A stretch of DNA of 64,000 nucleotides from the NCBI RefSeq assembly GCF_014639235.1, contig NZ_BMFU01000003.1:124001-188000 (forward strand). The letters are read 5' to 3'. A program made the position numbers and the translations under genes. This DNA is from Paenibacillus silvae. GTDB taxonomy: Bacteria; Bacillota; Bacilli; Paenibacillales; Paenibacillaceae. The notes under the pieces were generated by a model, which was given only the letters and a program-made list of their open reading frames with translations, was not told the origin of the DNA and made no database searches. This document shows, piece after piece, positions 26,179 to 34,849 of this stretch (positions are counted from its first letter, which is position 1; each line of letters starts with the position of its first letter).

Positions 26179-27121
26179 GTGCTGTACCTCCTGTTCCCCA
26201 TGCGTTCAGTGCCTCCTGACAATGGCTCGGCACAATGCGAATGGCAGGAAGCTGTTGATGCAATTGAACCAGCTTATCAAAGTTCGACCTGTATTCCCGC
26301 CGATCTGACATAATGATGCCTGCAAGCGCATGAGGTCTTCGTTGTTCACGAAAAGCCCGGCTTGACCACACCGCATCTGCACACAGAAAATATTCATGCT
26401 GCTCTGTACGCAGCAAAATACCCATCATGCCTGCTGCATGCCCTGACACATCTACACCCAGCAGACTGCCATCGCCGAAGATATCGTACACCTCATCCCA
26501 AGGAAATATACGCGGCGCTTCAGCTCCTGTCCCTGCCAGTGTCAGTGTCCGTCCAGTTACTTCTGCTTCAGTTCCTGTGCCTCCATCCACCTTTGCTCCT
26601 CTCGCTTCAGTCCATTGATTCGGTTGTCCAGTCAGAGGCAGTGACCGCCGGGTAAAATCTTCAGGCAGCAATCCGGACAGAAATCCGGCCTTTACTGCCG
26701 CCAATGGGCCAAGTGAGCGGACTGCATCATACGCCTGCGGCAGGTAAATAAACTGCGCTTCAGGGAAATCCCGCACACCTGCAATATGATCCCCGTGAAA
26801 ATGCGAAAGAATGACATAACGGATGTCTGATGTGCGGAGTCCAATCCGTTTTAGAAAATGAACCGCACTGTCTTGCTCCTGATACACAACAGGGGTGATG
26901 TAACGATACAATGCATTAGGAAGCCGGGCAGTCTCATCGAAAAAGCGGGAACTATACCCTGTATCCAGCAGCATCGCGCCATGCACCGGATGAATGATGC
27001 AGGCAAAGCCCGCCGGAAAACGCACAGGTCTGATGCTCCCGCCCCTCAGCGTTAGAACTTCGGGATGTGTACAATACCCTGCCGCACCCAAATATAACTG
27101 GACTGGAGTTGAAGTCAGCAT
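26171..27121 (-). CDS. MBL-fold metallohydrolase (lactonase-like)
   Basis: A 316-residue hydrolase with a complete dinuclear metal site: H107, H109, D111, H112 (SHFHGDHIAG), H228 (SGHAAGMMG), D249 (CADAVW) and H300 (PSHCQEA). This is the set seen in AHL lactonases, but glyoxalase-II or thioesterase activity is equally possible. Residues 165-205 form a Gly/Thr/Glu/Ala-rich insertion not expected in the fold. It overlaps the reductase gene upstream by 7 bases and starts after GGAGGG. Confidence 0.84.
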   Translation of the reverse strand: MLTSTPVQLYLGAAGYCTHPEVLTLRGGSIRPVRFPAGFACIIHPVHGAMLLDTGYSSRFFDETARLPNALYRYITPVVYQEQDSAVHFLKRIGLRTSDIRYVILSHFHGDHIAGVRDFPEAQFIYLPQAYDAVRSLGPLAAVKAGFLSGLLPEDFTRRSLPLTGQPNQWTEARGAKVDGGTGTEAEVTGRTLTLAGTGAEAPRIFPWDEVYDIFGDGSLLGVDVSGHAAGMMGILLRTEQHEYFLCADAVWSSRAFREQRRPHALAGIIMSDRREYRSNFDKLVQLHQQLPAIRIVPSHCQEALNAWGTGGTAHE

Positions 27122-28110
27122 GATTCAGCCCTCCACCAATCTGCGAATTGCTGTAAACCTGCTTCAATAGACACCCGAGGTGTATACCCTAGCTGCTCCC
27201 TGGCATCGGTGATGTTTAATGTCTGCGGCACACCCAGGGACCCTACCGTGTATCGGGTAAGTAACGGCTCTCCCAGAGCAGGAATGAACCGATGCACATT
27301 TTCAAGCACAGCAGCGGCCCCATAGGCGACCTTGTATGGAATGCTCAATCGCTTCAGCGGCATATCCAGCATGTCAAACAGCTTGCTGACCAGTTCGGCA
27401 AAAGGCCGCGGGTCCCCGTTGGATATGTTGTAGGCCCTCCCGAGCGCATCTGCCGAAGTACGTTGGCACAATAACAAGGCATCTACTACATTATCTACAC
27501 ATGTCAGATCAATAAGTGCCCGTCCACCGTCAATCATCGGGACTCCACGTTTGTCATTCGCCGTCACAATACGCGGAAACAGCGTCTGGTCATAAGGGCC
27601 AAAAATAGCCCGCGGACGAATCATAATCGATGGCAAGCCTTGACGATGTGCATCCATAACGATCTGCTCAGCCAGATACTTGGTAGCCGCATAGTGATTG
27701 GCCGGTTTGGCTGACAGCGCATCATGTTCATGCACTTCATAACGCGGGTTGAAGTTAAAATAAAGACTTGGTGTCGAGACATGCACAAAACGCTGCACCT
27801 GGCTGCGCATGGCGCTATCAATCAAGATCTGTGTTCCCTGCACGTTACTGCTGTAGAAATCCCGATACTTTCCCCATGGAGAGGACAACGCGGCACAATG
27901 AAATACAACATCCTGACCCTTGCAAGCTGCATCCACGGTCTGATGGTCCCTTATATCACCCTGATGAAAGCGGACTCCTGCCGCAACTAACGCATCTCCT
28001 ATCGCTTGCTGACGCCCCAGGCCCGTGACGTCCCAGCCTTCTTCGGCAAGGCGAACAGCCAGATGTCTGCCAAGACAGCCCGTAGCCCCTGTTACCAACG
28101 CTCTCTTCAT
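27115..28110 (-). CDS. Extended SDR (NAD-dependent epimerase / OleD-like reductase)
   Basis: A 331-residue extended SDR. The NAD(P) motif GATGCLG is at 8-14, and the active site is S112 with Y140-x3-K144 (HYAATK). The 3-beta-hydroxysteroid-dehydrogenase-like body resembles OleD, which reduces beta-keto acids made by the KAS III-like OleA. That function fits the neighbouring KAS III gene but is inferred. The start overlaps the ATP-grasp stop (ATGA). Confidence 0.84.
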   Translation of the reverse strand: MKRALVTGATGCLGRHLAVRLAEEGWDVTGLGRQQAIGDALVAAGVRFHQGDIRDHQTVDAACKGQDVVFHCAALSSPWGKYRDFYSSNVQGTQILIDSAMRSQVQRFVHVSTPSLYFNFNPRYEVHEHDALSAKPANHYAATKYLAEQIVMDAHRQGLPSIMIRPRAIFGPYDQTLFPRIVTANDKRGVPMIDGGRALIDLTCVDNVVDALLLCQRTSADALGRAYNISNGDPRPFAELVSKLFDMLDMPLKRLSIPYKVAYGAAAVLENVHRFIPALGEPLLTRYTVGSLGVPQTLNITDAREQLGYTPRVSIEAGLQQFADWWRAESC

Positions 28111-29327
28111 TGTTGTTCACCGTTCCATTCTATGTCATGAGTCAACGCCTCGGTCAATGTGATCCGCTGAGCACGAGCAATACGCCAAGCTGCCAGCACC
28201 ACTGCAATTTGTGCAAAGAAAGGACGCTTATCCTGCCTCGTATACACAACATCTCTTGCCCCGTACCAGGCCGTCATCCATGACCGCAGGTTCGATCTGC
28301 TATTGGCCTGCCGAATACCGCTTCCCAGCATAGGCAGTGCAAGCATCGCCTTATCACCTGACTGAGGTGTAATCTCTTTTTTTTCGTTTAATAGTGACTC
28401 CGGTTCAAGCAAAGCACGCACCAGGCCATCGCCAGGATGAAACAGGTGAATACCGCTGGTCGCTCTCGGATTACATTCGATGGCATACACTCGACCGTCC
28501 GACTCTTCAATAAAATCAAAACCGATCTGTCCGCTAAAAGCTGCCTTCTGCACAAATTGCTTGACCCATTGATAAGCCCCATCATGCTGCACCTGTTCAA
28601 AAAAAACACTTGCGCCTACGTCACCTGTACGAAATTTGCTCTCGTAGGCGGCATGAGCAACCAACTTTCCTTCATGCACAACACTGTAGGTACACAGCCC
28701 GCGTCCATGGATGTATCGCTGTGCCACCCAAGGCGAACCTCGGGATATTAGCTCTTCACCCGGCGGCGCATGCTGTATTGGCATACGTACTTTGGCGGCA
28801 AAACGGGAATACACCGGCTTCCATACCCACTCCCCCGACTTGTTCAGCACATGCTGAATCTCCAGCTGCTCCTGTGAATTTTGAATCAGATATGTATCTG
28901 GCACTGACAGCCCCATCGACTTCGCTAGTTGAATAAAATCATATTTATGATGCAATGCATGCAGCTGCTCCGGGCTGGATATCAGAACACGGCAATGCTG
29001 CCTTAACTGTTCCGCACCTTGAGCCACGTAGAAAATTTCCTCACACATCGGAATGAACAGGTCAATCTGCCATCTCTTGACACAAGCTTCGAGTGCAGAC
29101 AGATATGCTGTTGTCTGATGGCGCGGCGATGGCACAAGGGCACACTGCTCCACTACAACGGACCCTCTGCATAGATGCCGTTCCATACTCTCGGCAATAT
29201 ACACCCGATGACCGAATCGGTGCAGCATACGTGCCAGATCCAGTGTTACCGGGGCCCTGCCCCCGGTAAGCAGCACTCTGCTTGGTGTACATGCCAGTGG
29301 CTGCCGCTCTCCTGATCTAATAGTCAA
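28107..29327 (-). CDS. ATP-grasp ligase
   Basis: A 406-residue ATP-grasp protein. An N-terminal Rossmann-like domain starts VLLTGGRAPVTLDLARML. The ATP-binding region has WVWKPVYSRFAAK and the metal-binding end IGFDFIEES...YAIECNPRATSGIH, with the Glu/Asn pair. Members form amide or thioester bonds through acyl phosphates. It starts at a TTG, 8 bases after GGGAGG, inside the last codons of the KAS III gene (11-base overlap). The substrate is unknown; no carrier protein gene is seen nearby. Confidence 0.82.
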   Translation of the reverse strand: MTIRSGERQPLACTPSRVLLTGGRAPVTLDLARMLHRFGHRVYIAESMERHLCRGSVVVEQCALVPSPRHQTTAYLSALEACVKRWQIDLFIPMCEEIFYVAQGAEQLRQHCRVLISSPEQLHALHHKYDFIQLAKSMGLSVPDTYLIQNSQEQLEIQHVLNKSGEWVWKPVYSRFAAKVRMPIQHAPPGEELISRGSPWVAQRYIHGRGLCTYSVVHEGKLVAHAAYESKFRTGDVGASVFFEQVQHDGAYQWVKQFVQKAAFSGQIGFDFIEESDGRVYAIECNPRATSGIHLFHPGDGLVRALLEPESLLNEKKEITPQSGDKAMLALPMLGSGIRQANSRSNLRSWMTAWYGARDVVYTRQDKRPFFAQIAVVLAAWRIARAQRITLTEALTHDIEWNGEQQ

Positions 29328-30318
29328 GAATAAGTCCTCCCAGAGACAACCCTGCGGCTGTTCCTATCATAAGTATGCGATCACCGCGCTGAATACGCTG
29401 CTGGCGAATGGCTTCGTGCAGTCCCATCGGGATGGAAGCAGCAATGGTATTGCCATGCCCCCGTGTAATATCCATAAACCGCTCCTCCGGAATGCCCAGC
29501 TTCTTCCGAATCAGACGCATCGCCATTGCACTGCCCTGATGAGGAATAACCAGCCTGAAATCCTGCATCCGGTTCCCGGAGGTTTGAAGCATCTCATCCA
29601 TAAAACCCGGTAACAGCTTGGATGCCATGCGGAAAATGGCCTGTCCATCCATATGAAAGAGATAAGGGGCTGGCTGCTCGTTATTATATTTGGCAGCGTG
29701 CTGCCGGGTTCCTCCACCCGCAATCTCTGATAAACGTGCTCCGCGGCTGAACGTGCGCAATGATGCGTGTACGATCTGCGAGCCTGAACCCTCTGGCGCA
29801 TGCTCAATAATGACAGCTGCTGCTCCATCCCCGAACAAGGCAGCGCTTTCCGGCTCGTCCCAGTTCAGTCCGGCTGAAGCAATCTCGGTGGCTACGAGCA
29901 GAACACGCCGGTAACGTCCCGCATGCACCATATAAGAGATGACATCCAATCCATTCAGGAAGCTCAGACAGGTTGCATCCATATCAAAAGCAGGCACACC
30001 CGAATCCTCCTGCCCCATCGCCTGCTGGATAAAAACAGCTGTACTTGGCAACGGCTGTTCCTTCGTACCGCTTGTGCATACCAGACAATCGATCTCTTCA
30101 AAGGACAGCCCTGCATCAGCAAGAGCAGCTTCTGCCGCCCTTGCCCCCATATACGAAGAAGTCTCCTCGTCGGAGGCATAATAACGAAACCCTACACCTG
30201 TCGCTTTGCTGACCCATCCTGCCGGTACATGGAGGTGCTCATCCAGCTCCTCATCTGTCACTTTCATCTGAGGCAGGTATTTCCCCGTGCCTGCAATTCT
30301 TACTCTTCTAAGCTGCAT
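29317..30318 (-). CDS. 3-oxoacyl-ACP synthase III-like condensing enzyme
   Basis: A 333-residue KAS III-fold protein with the catalytic triad C117 (MDATCLSFL), H260 (IPHQGS) and N290 (GHGNTIAAS), matching FabH C112/H244/N274 in order and spacing. It differs from housekeeping FabH in having no fab genes nearby. Instead it leads an operon with an ATP-grasp ligase, an extended SDR, an MBL hydrolase, an adenylate-forming enzyme and an SDR. It probably makes a beta-keto acyl product for a specialised pathway. The ATG follows GAGG at 7 bases. Confidence 0.88.
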   Translation of the reverse strand: MQLRRVRIAGTGKYLPQMKVTDEELDEHLHVPAGWVSKATGVGFRYYASDEETSSYMGARAAEAALADAGLSFEEIDCLVCTSGTKEQPLPSTAVFIQQAMGQEDSGVPAFDMDATCLSFLNGLDVISYMVHAGRYRRVLLVATEIASAGLNWDEPESAALFGDGAAAVIIEHAPEGSGSQIVHASLRTFSRGARLSEIAGGGTRQHAAKYNNEQPAPYLFHMDGQAIFRMASKLLPGFMDEMLQTSGNRMQDFRLVIPHQGSAMAMRLIRKKLGIPEERFMDITRGHGNTIAASIPMGLHEAIRQQRIQRGDRILMIGTAAGLSLGGLILDY

Positions 30319-30566
30319 ATGCCAACCTCTTCCCTATCACAGATCTTTAAAAATCAAGCTTGCTATCAAAACATCTTCTCAATCAAATTCGATACTATAG
30401 TTTGTCAGAATCAACAGAAGGGCAGATTGCTCTGCCCTCCCGGTATTACATAACCAACTGCTTCTCCCATACGGTTACGGTTCTGACGATGCCGCTGCGC
30501 AGCATGTGGGATTCATCTTTGTTTTACTTTTGTCATTGTATATATGTGTACTTTGTGAAGCACACA

Positions 30567-31457
30567 CTACCTGGACGGTTGTAGAATGTCAGCGAGCGCA
30601 GCCTCCAATGTAGCATAATTAAAATTGAAGCCTTCCCTTTCCATTCGGTCAGGGATGACCCAGCGGCTTTTGAGCACCAGCTCGGTCTCGGTGCGAATAA
30701 ATATAGCTCCCAGTTCAAGCATCCAGCGTGGAGAAGGTAGACCTACACGTATTCCCATCTGCTGCCTGAGACTTGCCATAAGCTCCCGATTGGTCACCGG
30801 GTGGGGGGATGAAGCATTGAACACACCTTCCAGCTGACGCTGCTCCTGTAAAAACAACACCATGCGGAATAAATCCTCAATATGAATCCAGCTGAATTGC
30901 TGGGTTCCTGCGCCTTGTGCTCCTCCAAGTCCAAAACGTACCAGATTCGTCAAGGGCTCCATTACCCCGCCTTTGCCAAGCACAATGGCAATACGCAGCG
31001 CTACCTGCCTTGTCGATGGCAGCTCAAATTCAAAGAAAGCGCGCTCCCACGCCTTGGCTACCTCCACTGAGAATCCTGAGCCGATCTCCCCATCTTTTTC
31101 CGTCATCGGACGATCCTCCGCATGTCTGTATATCGTTGCTGTGCTGGAGTTAATCCACAATTCAGGCGGCTGGGTACATGCCAGCACCGCTTCTCCAAGA
31201 ATATGTGTCGTTTCCGTTCTGGAATCCATAATGATTCTGCGGTTCTCCTCTGTATAACGGCAGTTCACCGACTTGCCAGCCAGATTAATCAGCAGCGCTG
31301 CTCCTTCAAGAGCTTCAACGATCGCTCCTCGATCCGCCCAGGGTATATGCCCAGGCTGGCGAGAAATTATATAGACACTGTACCCCAGATTTTCAAACCT
31401 TGGCGCAAAATCCTGACCAACAAATCCAGTTCCACCTGCTAGCACAACCTTTTTCAC
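30567..31457 (-). CDS. TIGR01777 family epimerase (YfhF/YfcH-like)
   Basis: A 296-residue atypical SDR with NAD(P) motif GGTGFVG at the N-terminus, INLAGKSVNCRYTEENRR, SSTATIY and a C-terminal DUF1731 segment (LPSPRWMLELGAIF ... SRWVIPDRM). The family is widespread, and its substrate is unknown. It starts at a GTG preceded by GAGGAGA. It lies upstream of the KAS III gene by about 250 bases containing one short hairpin (30418-30437), so it is probably a separate unit. Confidence 0.86.
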   Translation of the reverse strand: MKKVVLAGGTGFVGQDFAPRFENLGYSVYIISRQPGHIPWADRGAIVEALEGAALLINLAGKSVNCRYTEENRRIIMDSRTETTHILGEAVLACTQPPELWINSSTATIYRHAEDRPMTEKDGEIGSGFSVEVAKAWERAFFEFELPSTRQVALRIAIVLGKGGVMEPLTNLVRFGLGGAQGAGTQQFSWIHIEDLFRMVLFLQEQRQLEGVFNASSPHPVTNRELMASLRQQMGIRVGLPSPRWMLELGAIFIRTETELVLKSRWVIPDRMEREGFNFNYATLEAALADILQPSR

Positions 31458-31718
31458 GGTATCTCCTCGTTTCCCTGTAGAGGTGTTGCCTCAAAATTCC
31501 TGTAGCGGCGTTGCTTCAATTTTCTGTAGAAATCATGCTATCTTGCCTGTATATCAGACTAAACAACACAATAAAGCATTTCGTTTGAAGCCGCGCACAC
31601 ATTTTTTCTGGCTTGCTTGGGCCACTATACACATACACCTCTACAGCTTTATTCAGACACCCGAGTCGCGTTTGAAACAGGCTGCTCCCGCAGCGATCTA
31701 CCCAATCAGTGAAGCACC

Positions 31719-32237
31719 TTACTTCACACCAAGCCTAACATAGAGCTTGTTTTGCTCTTCATTCGCCCAGACATTTGCTGCATCCTGTTCAAGCCGATAC
31801 TGAAGCTCATCATGAAAATCATGAATCATATAACCTTCAGGCAGTTCACCCAGCATTGCGGCAAAATCATATTCTGGCAGTTTTTGTTGCCCCTCACCGA
31901 TCTGCTTCAGCCAGTTCATCCAGTCGTGCAGCGCAAGAATTCCTTCCTGCCATAACTCCGCTTGCAGTCCAAGCACATCCTGAAGCTGCTCGTACTGAAA
32001 GGGATCATGATATTGGCGACACGCCTTGACACCCAACTCATACAGCTCGATTGCAGCTCGGCGAGTATCGTGCTTCAGTTGTTTCTCCAGACCTCCCAGA
32101 TAATCCTCAACCGTAATGTGCTGCCCATCATCATATAATAAAGGCGCATGGGCCAGCATGCGTATAATATCCTGCATCTCATCGTTCGTAACCTTTTTTT
32201 GCTCCGCCAAAGCGGGTAATAGATATGCTGTAATCAT
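31719..32237 (-). CDS. Hypothetical protein, 172 aa
   Basis: An acidic, helix-rich cytosolic protein (MITAYLLPALAEQKKVTNDE start, EDYLGGLEKQLKHDTRRAAI in the middle). No motif or family is recognised. The ATG follows AGGAGTG. A terminator for the upstream gene region lies 50 bases before it, so it has its own transcript. Confidence 0.65.
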   Translation of the reverse strand: MITAYLLPALAEQKKVTNDEMQDIIRMLAHAPLLYDDGQHITVEDYLGGLEKQLKHDTRRAAIELYELGVKACRQYHDPFQYEQLQDVLGLQAELWQEGILALHDWMNWLKQIGEGQQKLPEYDFAAMLGELPEGYMIHDFHDELQYRLEQDAANVWANEEQNKLYVRLGVK

Positions 32238-32285
32238 CGTTCACTCCTGCCTCATTCTTGTATGATTGTCGTATATTATAGCACG

Positions 32286-32325
32286 AAAAAAGCAATGCTC
32301 CGCTCACTTGCAGCAGACATTGCTT
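32286..32325 (-). terminator. Terminator of the YdcF-family operon
   Basis: On the minus strand AAGCAATG pairs with CATTGCTT, followed by TTTTT. It lies 40 bases past the end of the YdcF-like gene. Confidence 0.7.
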
Positions 32326-32365
32326 GATATAGTTAGTAAATAAATGAATTATCACGCATGCATGT

Positions 32366-33115
32366 TCAGTGAATAAACAAGTAAAGCAGCGCCTTGATCG
32401 TACCAAAATATTCACGGATCATATTGATCGGCTTCAAATACCCGGGCGAGGGGGCGGATATGCCGTACTCAGCGGCGTAGCCGTTTTTAGCAGCAATATA
32501 TTTCGCTCTGAACATATGGTAGTCACTCGTTACAATCATAATTTCGGGATGTTCAATCCCCGCTGCATCCAATATTTTTTTGGAAAAAGCCAGATTCTCC
32601 TGTGTCGTGGTCGAGCGGTCCTCCATCGTGATCCGAGCAGGGTCGATGCCCTGATCCACCAAATAATTTCTCATGGCAAGCGCTTCAGGAATGGATTCAC
32701 CAGGCCCTTGTCCCCCGGATACAATTACCGGAATCTGCGGATGACTGCGGATATATTCCAGACTGGCGTCGAGTCGCTGCTGCAAAGTCAACGTCAATTC
32801 CGTGCCTTTGATCCCCGAGCCCAGAATGATAACATAATCGGCTTGCTCCGTATCCTTTGACCCCAGCTGGGTGAACACAAGTGCTTCTATAATAACGAAA
32901 GAAACAGCCACGATTCCGAACCCGGTCAGCAGTATGCGCTTCAGCCAGATATGTTTCTCATAATTGATGCGCCTTAATATGATGAACGCTGCAGTTATTA
33001 ACGTAAAAAATTGCACGGCGAAGTTCCAGCCCCAGAATACCAGAAAAAACGCCAGACACACCAGCAGAATCAGATCAACAATGTGTCCCTTCTCCCGTAT
33101 AAATTTGAAAATCAA
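32366..33115 (-). CDS. YdcF/SanA-family membrane protein (DUF218)
   Basis: A 249-residue protein with two or three N-terminal membrane helices and an extracytoplasmic DUF218 domain: ILGSGI, VSGGQGPGE, DRSTTTQENLAFS and TSDYHMFRA. Relatives such as ElyC and SanA affect envelope integrity. The start is taken as the TTG at 33115, 10 bases after AAGGAG. The frame is open to 33154, but that would overlap the upstream gene. It is probably cotranscribed with the nucleotidyltransferase-like gene 25 bases upstream. Confidence 0.82.
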   Translation of the reverse strand: MIFKFIREKGHIVDLILLVCLAFFLVFWGWNFAVQFFTLITAAFIILRRINYEKHIWLKRILLTGFGIVAVSFVIIEALVFTQLGSKDTEQADYVIILGSGIKGTELTLTLQQRLDASLEYIRSHPQIPVIVSGGQGPGESIPEALAMRNYLVDQGIDPARITMEDRSTTTQENLAFSKKILDAAGIEHPEIMIVTSDYHMFRAKYIAAKNGYAAEYGISAPSPGYLKPINMIREYFGTIKALLYLFIH

Positions 33116-33140
33116 TACAGTACCACTCCTTCTCCTGTAC

Positions 33141-33692
33141 TTATGCACGTACAATCGTCAGTTTAGGCCAGTGCTCCTGCCAGTTTTTTTGAAGAACACG
33201 CTTGTTATAATAGTCTGTATCCGCGAAAGAAGGGCTTTTGCGCACAACCAGCATATATAAATCCTCTAGCCCATAAGGAGCACATATCCTGATTTGACCC
33301 TGTGCATCCAGCTGCACCGCGATGGCTGTTACACACTCCGGCCAATAACGCAGCGCATCCTCTGTAGACTGATACGGTGCGTCACCATTTCGCAGGTGCA
33401 TTCTTGCCTGGTTTTTCACCGACCACTTGTGATTGCCTGTAGCAGCACGAAGCTCATGCTCAAGCTGGCTATCCCGTTCTTCAGACAGATTTGTGGCATC
33501 ATAATAAACTACATCAATATCGCTGTGCAGCTCTCGTCTCTCATATCCATGAAGCTCATCCCATATGTAATTGCGAATATAGCCTGCACCGATATAACAA
33601 TCCGGCAGCTGAAGCTCACGCACACGTTGCAAATCCTGCATGATCTGTTCCTGCTGACGCAGCGTTCTGACCAGCTGTTCCTCGTACTGCAC
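33141..33692 (-). CDS. Nucleotidyltransferase family protein (NTP_transf_6)
   Basis: A 183-residue protein of the DUF925/NTP_transf_6 group: GAGYIRNYIWDELHG, then the metal-binding HSDIDVVYYD, a KNQARMHLRN segment, and APYGLEDLYMLVVRKSP near the end. Its substrate is unknown. It starts at a GTG after GGGAGGG. Confidence 0.8.
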   Translation of the reverse strand: MQYEEQLVRTLRQQEQIMQDLQRVRELQLPDCYIGAGYIRNYIWDELHGYERRELHSDIDVVYYDATNLSEERDSQLEHELRAATGNHKWSVKNQARMHLRNGDAPYQSTEDALRYWPECVTAIAVQLDAQGQIRICAPYGLEDLYMLVVRKSPSFADTDYYNKRVLQKNWQEHWPKLTIVRA

Positions 33693-33794
33693 GCCATTCC
33701 CTCCCTAACTTCCCCTGCTCTTTCGAAGCACTCATAGCTTCGCTTTTCTTTGCTATTTTCCAATATACCATGTTTCTAACCCTCGAATAAAATA

Positions 33795-33877
33795 AACAAC
33801 TCCCATCAAGCTGTTATTTCCAAGCACATCCACAGCGAATGCACATAGGAAACCACGGTTCCTGAGAGGAGTTGTTA
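33795..33877 (-). terminator. Long hairpin past the AraC/GyrI-like gene
   Basis: AACAACTCC at 33795 pairs with GGAGTTGTT ending at 33877, with an inner stem AGGAA..TTCCT inside. It follows the AraC-type gene on the minus strand, but the T run is poor, so the terminator call is tentative. Confidence 0.4.
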
Positions 33878-33896
33878 TTGATCTGTTTGATCTATT

Positions 33897-34742
33897 TTAT
33901 TTAATCGGTATCCAGATCTGAGGCGCATCATACATGCCCCGATAAACCTCAAGCTCCGGCAGCCAGGCATGTTCATAAGGGTTGGACGGAAACCATTCCG
34001 TTACAATTCGCTTCCACAGCTTTTGCATGCCTTGGGGCATGGGCTCCTGTACCTCAAATACGGCCCACTTGCTGGCTGGTAGTGTTAATACAGATAGTCC
34101 TTCTTGCTGCTCGTCTGTATAAGTTGTGGCAATCCAGTATTCCATCTGTTTGTCCTGAATCTCACCCTGATCCACGCAGACGCCAAGCAAACCCGGAATC
34201 ACTCCGTCATTCAGCGCACCAATTCGATCCTCCATGCCACTCTTATATGTCTCTTGCCACATCGTTCCAATCCCCTGCAAATGCTGTCCGTCCACGTAAG
34301 AGAACGTTTGTCTGACACCTGTAATGGAAAAGGCCTCTTGCTCAACAAGTTGAACCTTCATTGGCTCGACACCCTGCAAGCTTACTTGAATAACCAGACG
34401 ATTATACGACTGAACGGGTGCACCGGATTTTCGCAGCTCACTTGGTGTAACGCCATGCTGTCTCTGAAATGCTTTGGAAAAGGATTCCGGTGTCTCATAG
34501 CCATACTTGAGTGCTATGTCTACAATTCTGTATTCCTCTTGCAGCAATTCATGGGCAGCAAGTGTCAGCCTTCTGCGCCGGATATATTCGGCCACGGTCA
34601 CGTCCGTCATCAGAGCAAAGATACGCTGAAAATGAAATGCTGACATATGTGCCTGTGCTGCAACCTTTTCCACCGTCACAGACTCCAGCAAATGTTCTTC
34701 TATATAATGTACAGACTTCTGTATGGATTCAATCCAGTTCAT
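33897..34742 (-). CDS. AraC-family regulator with GyrI-like effector domain
   Basis: A 281-residue Rob/BmrR-style regulator. Residues 1-105 form an N-terminal double helix-turn-helix (VEKVAAQAHMSAFHFQRIF; YETPESFSKAFQRQHGVTP). The rest is a GyrI-like small-molecule-binding domain beginning about residue 120 (MKVQLVEQEAFSITGVRQTF). Such proteins respond to drugs or cationic compounds. The ATG follows AGGAGTGATG. The downstream DMT transporter lies on the same strand but upstream in transcription order, so a regulatory link is only possible. Confidence 0.87.
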   Translation of the reverse strand: MNWIESIQKSVHYIEEHLLESVTVEKVAAQAHMSAFHFQRIFALMTDVTVAEYIRRRRLTLAAHELLQEEYRIVDIALKYGYETPESFSKAFQRQHGVTPSELRKSGAPVQSYNRLVIQVSLQGVEPMKVQLVEQEAFSITGVRQTFSYVDGQHLQGIGTMWQETYKSGMEDRIGALNDGVIPGLLGVCVDQGEIQDKQMEYWIATTYTDEQQEGLSVLTLPASKWAVFEVQEPMPQGMQKLWKRIVTEWFPSNPYEHAWLPELEVYRGMYDAPQIWIPIK

Positions 34743-34849
34743 ACGTTACATCACTCCTTGCTTCCTATCTTACAGGATGCAGCGAGCAGAAGCCTGTCAT
34801 TTCTTGCTTTCATCTGTCCAGTGGAACCCGATTTGGGCTTTGCAGAAAC

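Noticed and set aside
30418..30437. Perfect hairpin AGGGCAGA/TCTGCCCT downstream of nothing on the plus strand, upstream of the KAS III operon
   Set aside because: No T run on either strand and no gene end next to it, so not called a terminator; no operator family is recognised.
31488..31537. Short imperfect direct repeat (TTGC.TCAA..TT.CTGTAG twice)
   Set aside because: Only two copies 25 bases apart, no other structure; likely chance or slippage.
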